A stretch of 5,008 nucleotides of DNA from Phycisphaeraceae bacterium (GTDB taxonomy: Bacteria; Planctomycetota; Phycisphaerae; Phycisphaerales; Phycisphaeraceae). Position 1 is the first letter of the stretch; every line of letters starts with the position of its first letter. The position numbers and the translations under genes were made by a program. Below are positions 4,918-5,008 of this stretch, in pieces. The stretch is from contig JAESSU010000511.1 of assembly GCA_016763955.1 (NCBI GenBank), positions 1-5,008 of the forward strand, written 5' to 3'. Below the pieces are notes generated by a model. It ran no database searches, was not told the origin of the DNA, and was given only the letters and a program-made list of their open reading frames with translations.

Positions 4918-5008
4918 TCATGCTAGCCAGATGACGGTTGCGACTAAATGCAGCATGGATGGGTAGTTTCTCGCCAGTCTTTCGTAACGTGTGGCGATGC
5001 GACGGTAG
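4918..5008 (-). CDS. IS5-family transposase, C-terminal end (cut by window edge)
   Basis: The minus strand from 5007 reads 29 codons and a TGA at 4918-4920. The translation, YRRIATRYERLARN followed by YPSMLHLVATVIWLA, is the characteristic C-terminus of IS5-group DDE transposases (RYE-x-LARN-x-x-x-MLHLA and a hydrophobic IWL ending). This part lies just after the last catalytic Glu region; the rest of the gene is beyond the window. It marks an insertion sequence entering from the right. The terminal inverted repeat should lie within a hundred bases or so left of the stop, but one end alone does not define it. Whether the copy is intact cannot be seen. Confidence 0.82.
   Translation of the reverse strand, partial: YRRIATRYERLARNYPSMLHLVATVIWLA

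Noticed and set aside
1..5008. CRISPR array, tRNA or defence system
   Set aside because: No regularly spaced repeats, no tRNA-like TTCGA arm with an acceptor stem, and no nuclease, helicase or toxin motifs were seen.

Overview
The window reads as a bacterial chromosome of moderate GC content with an AT-rich stretch near its right end. The lineage is uncertain. The thymidylate kinase core and the mix of Shine-Dalgarno and non-Shine-Dalgarno starts would suit a Planctomycetota/Phycisphaerae-like organism, but this is a weak inference from sequence style only.

Left block (1-3206, all on the minus strand): four genes in one direction. In transcription order these are a GntR-family regulator with an FCD ligand domain (3206 to 2508), a 317-residue protein resembling the galactose-mutarotase-like carbohydrate-binding superfamily (2398 to 1445), a classical short-chain dehydrogenase (1376 to 576), and the N-terminal third of an NAD(P)-dependent aldehyde dehydrogenase (491 to beyond the left edge). 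Gaps are 109, 68 and 84 bases. The last three genes have recognisable ribosome binding sites. The set looks like a regulated carbon-source catabolic cluster in which a sugar or related polyol/aldehyde is oxidised in steps, with the regulator sensing a small carboxylate. The substrate cannot be read from the sequence. The aldehyde dehydrogenase carries an apparent one-base deletion near positions 88-91, so it is either inactivated or affected by a sequencing error.

Middle (3207-4542): a divergent intergenic region with operator-like inverted repeats at the regulator start. It is followed on the plus strand by thymidylate kinase (tmk, 3528-4208), a housekeeping enzyme unrelated to the catabolic block, and by a small unrecognised 63-residue ORF with a good ribosome binding site (4351-4542).

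Right end (4543-5008): an AT-rich non-coding stretch with two perfect 9-bp DnaA boxes in the same orientation, 232 bp apart, and several AT-rich palindromes. The window closes with the last 29 codons of an IS5-type transposase on the minus strand, so an insertion sequence enters from the right. No CRISPR array, tRNA or rRNA was seen. The most interesting items are the candidate DnaA-box region, the uncharacterised mutarotase-like protein in its catabolic cluster, and the frameshift in the aldehyde dehydrogenase.
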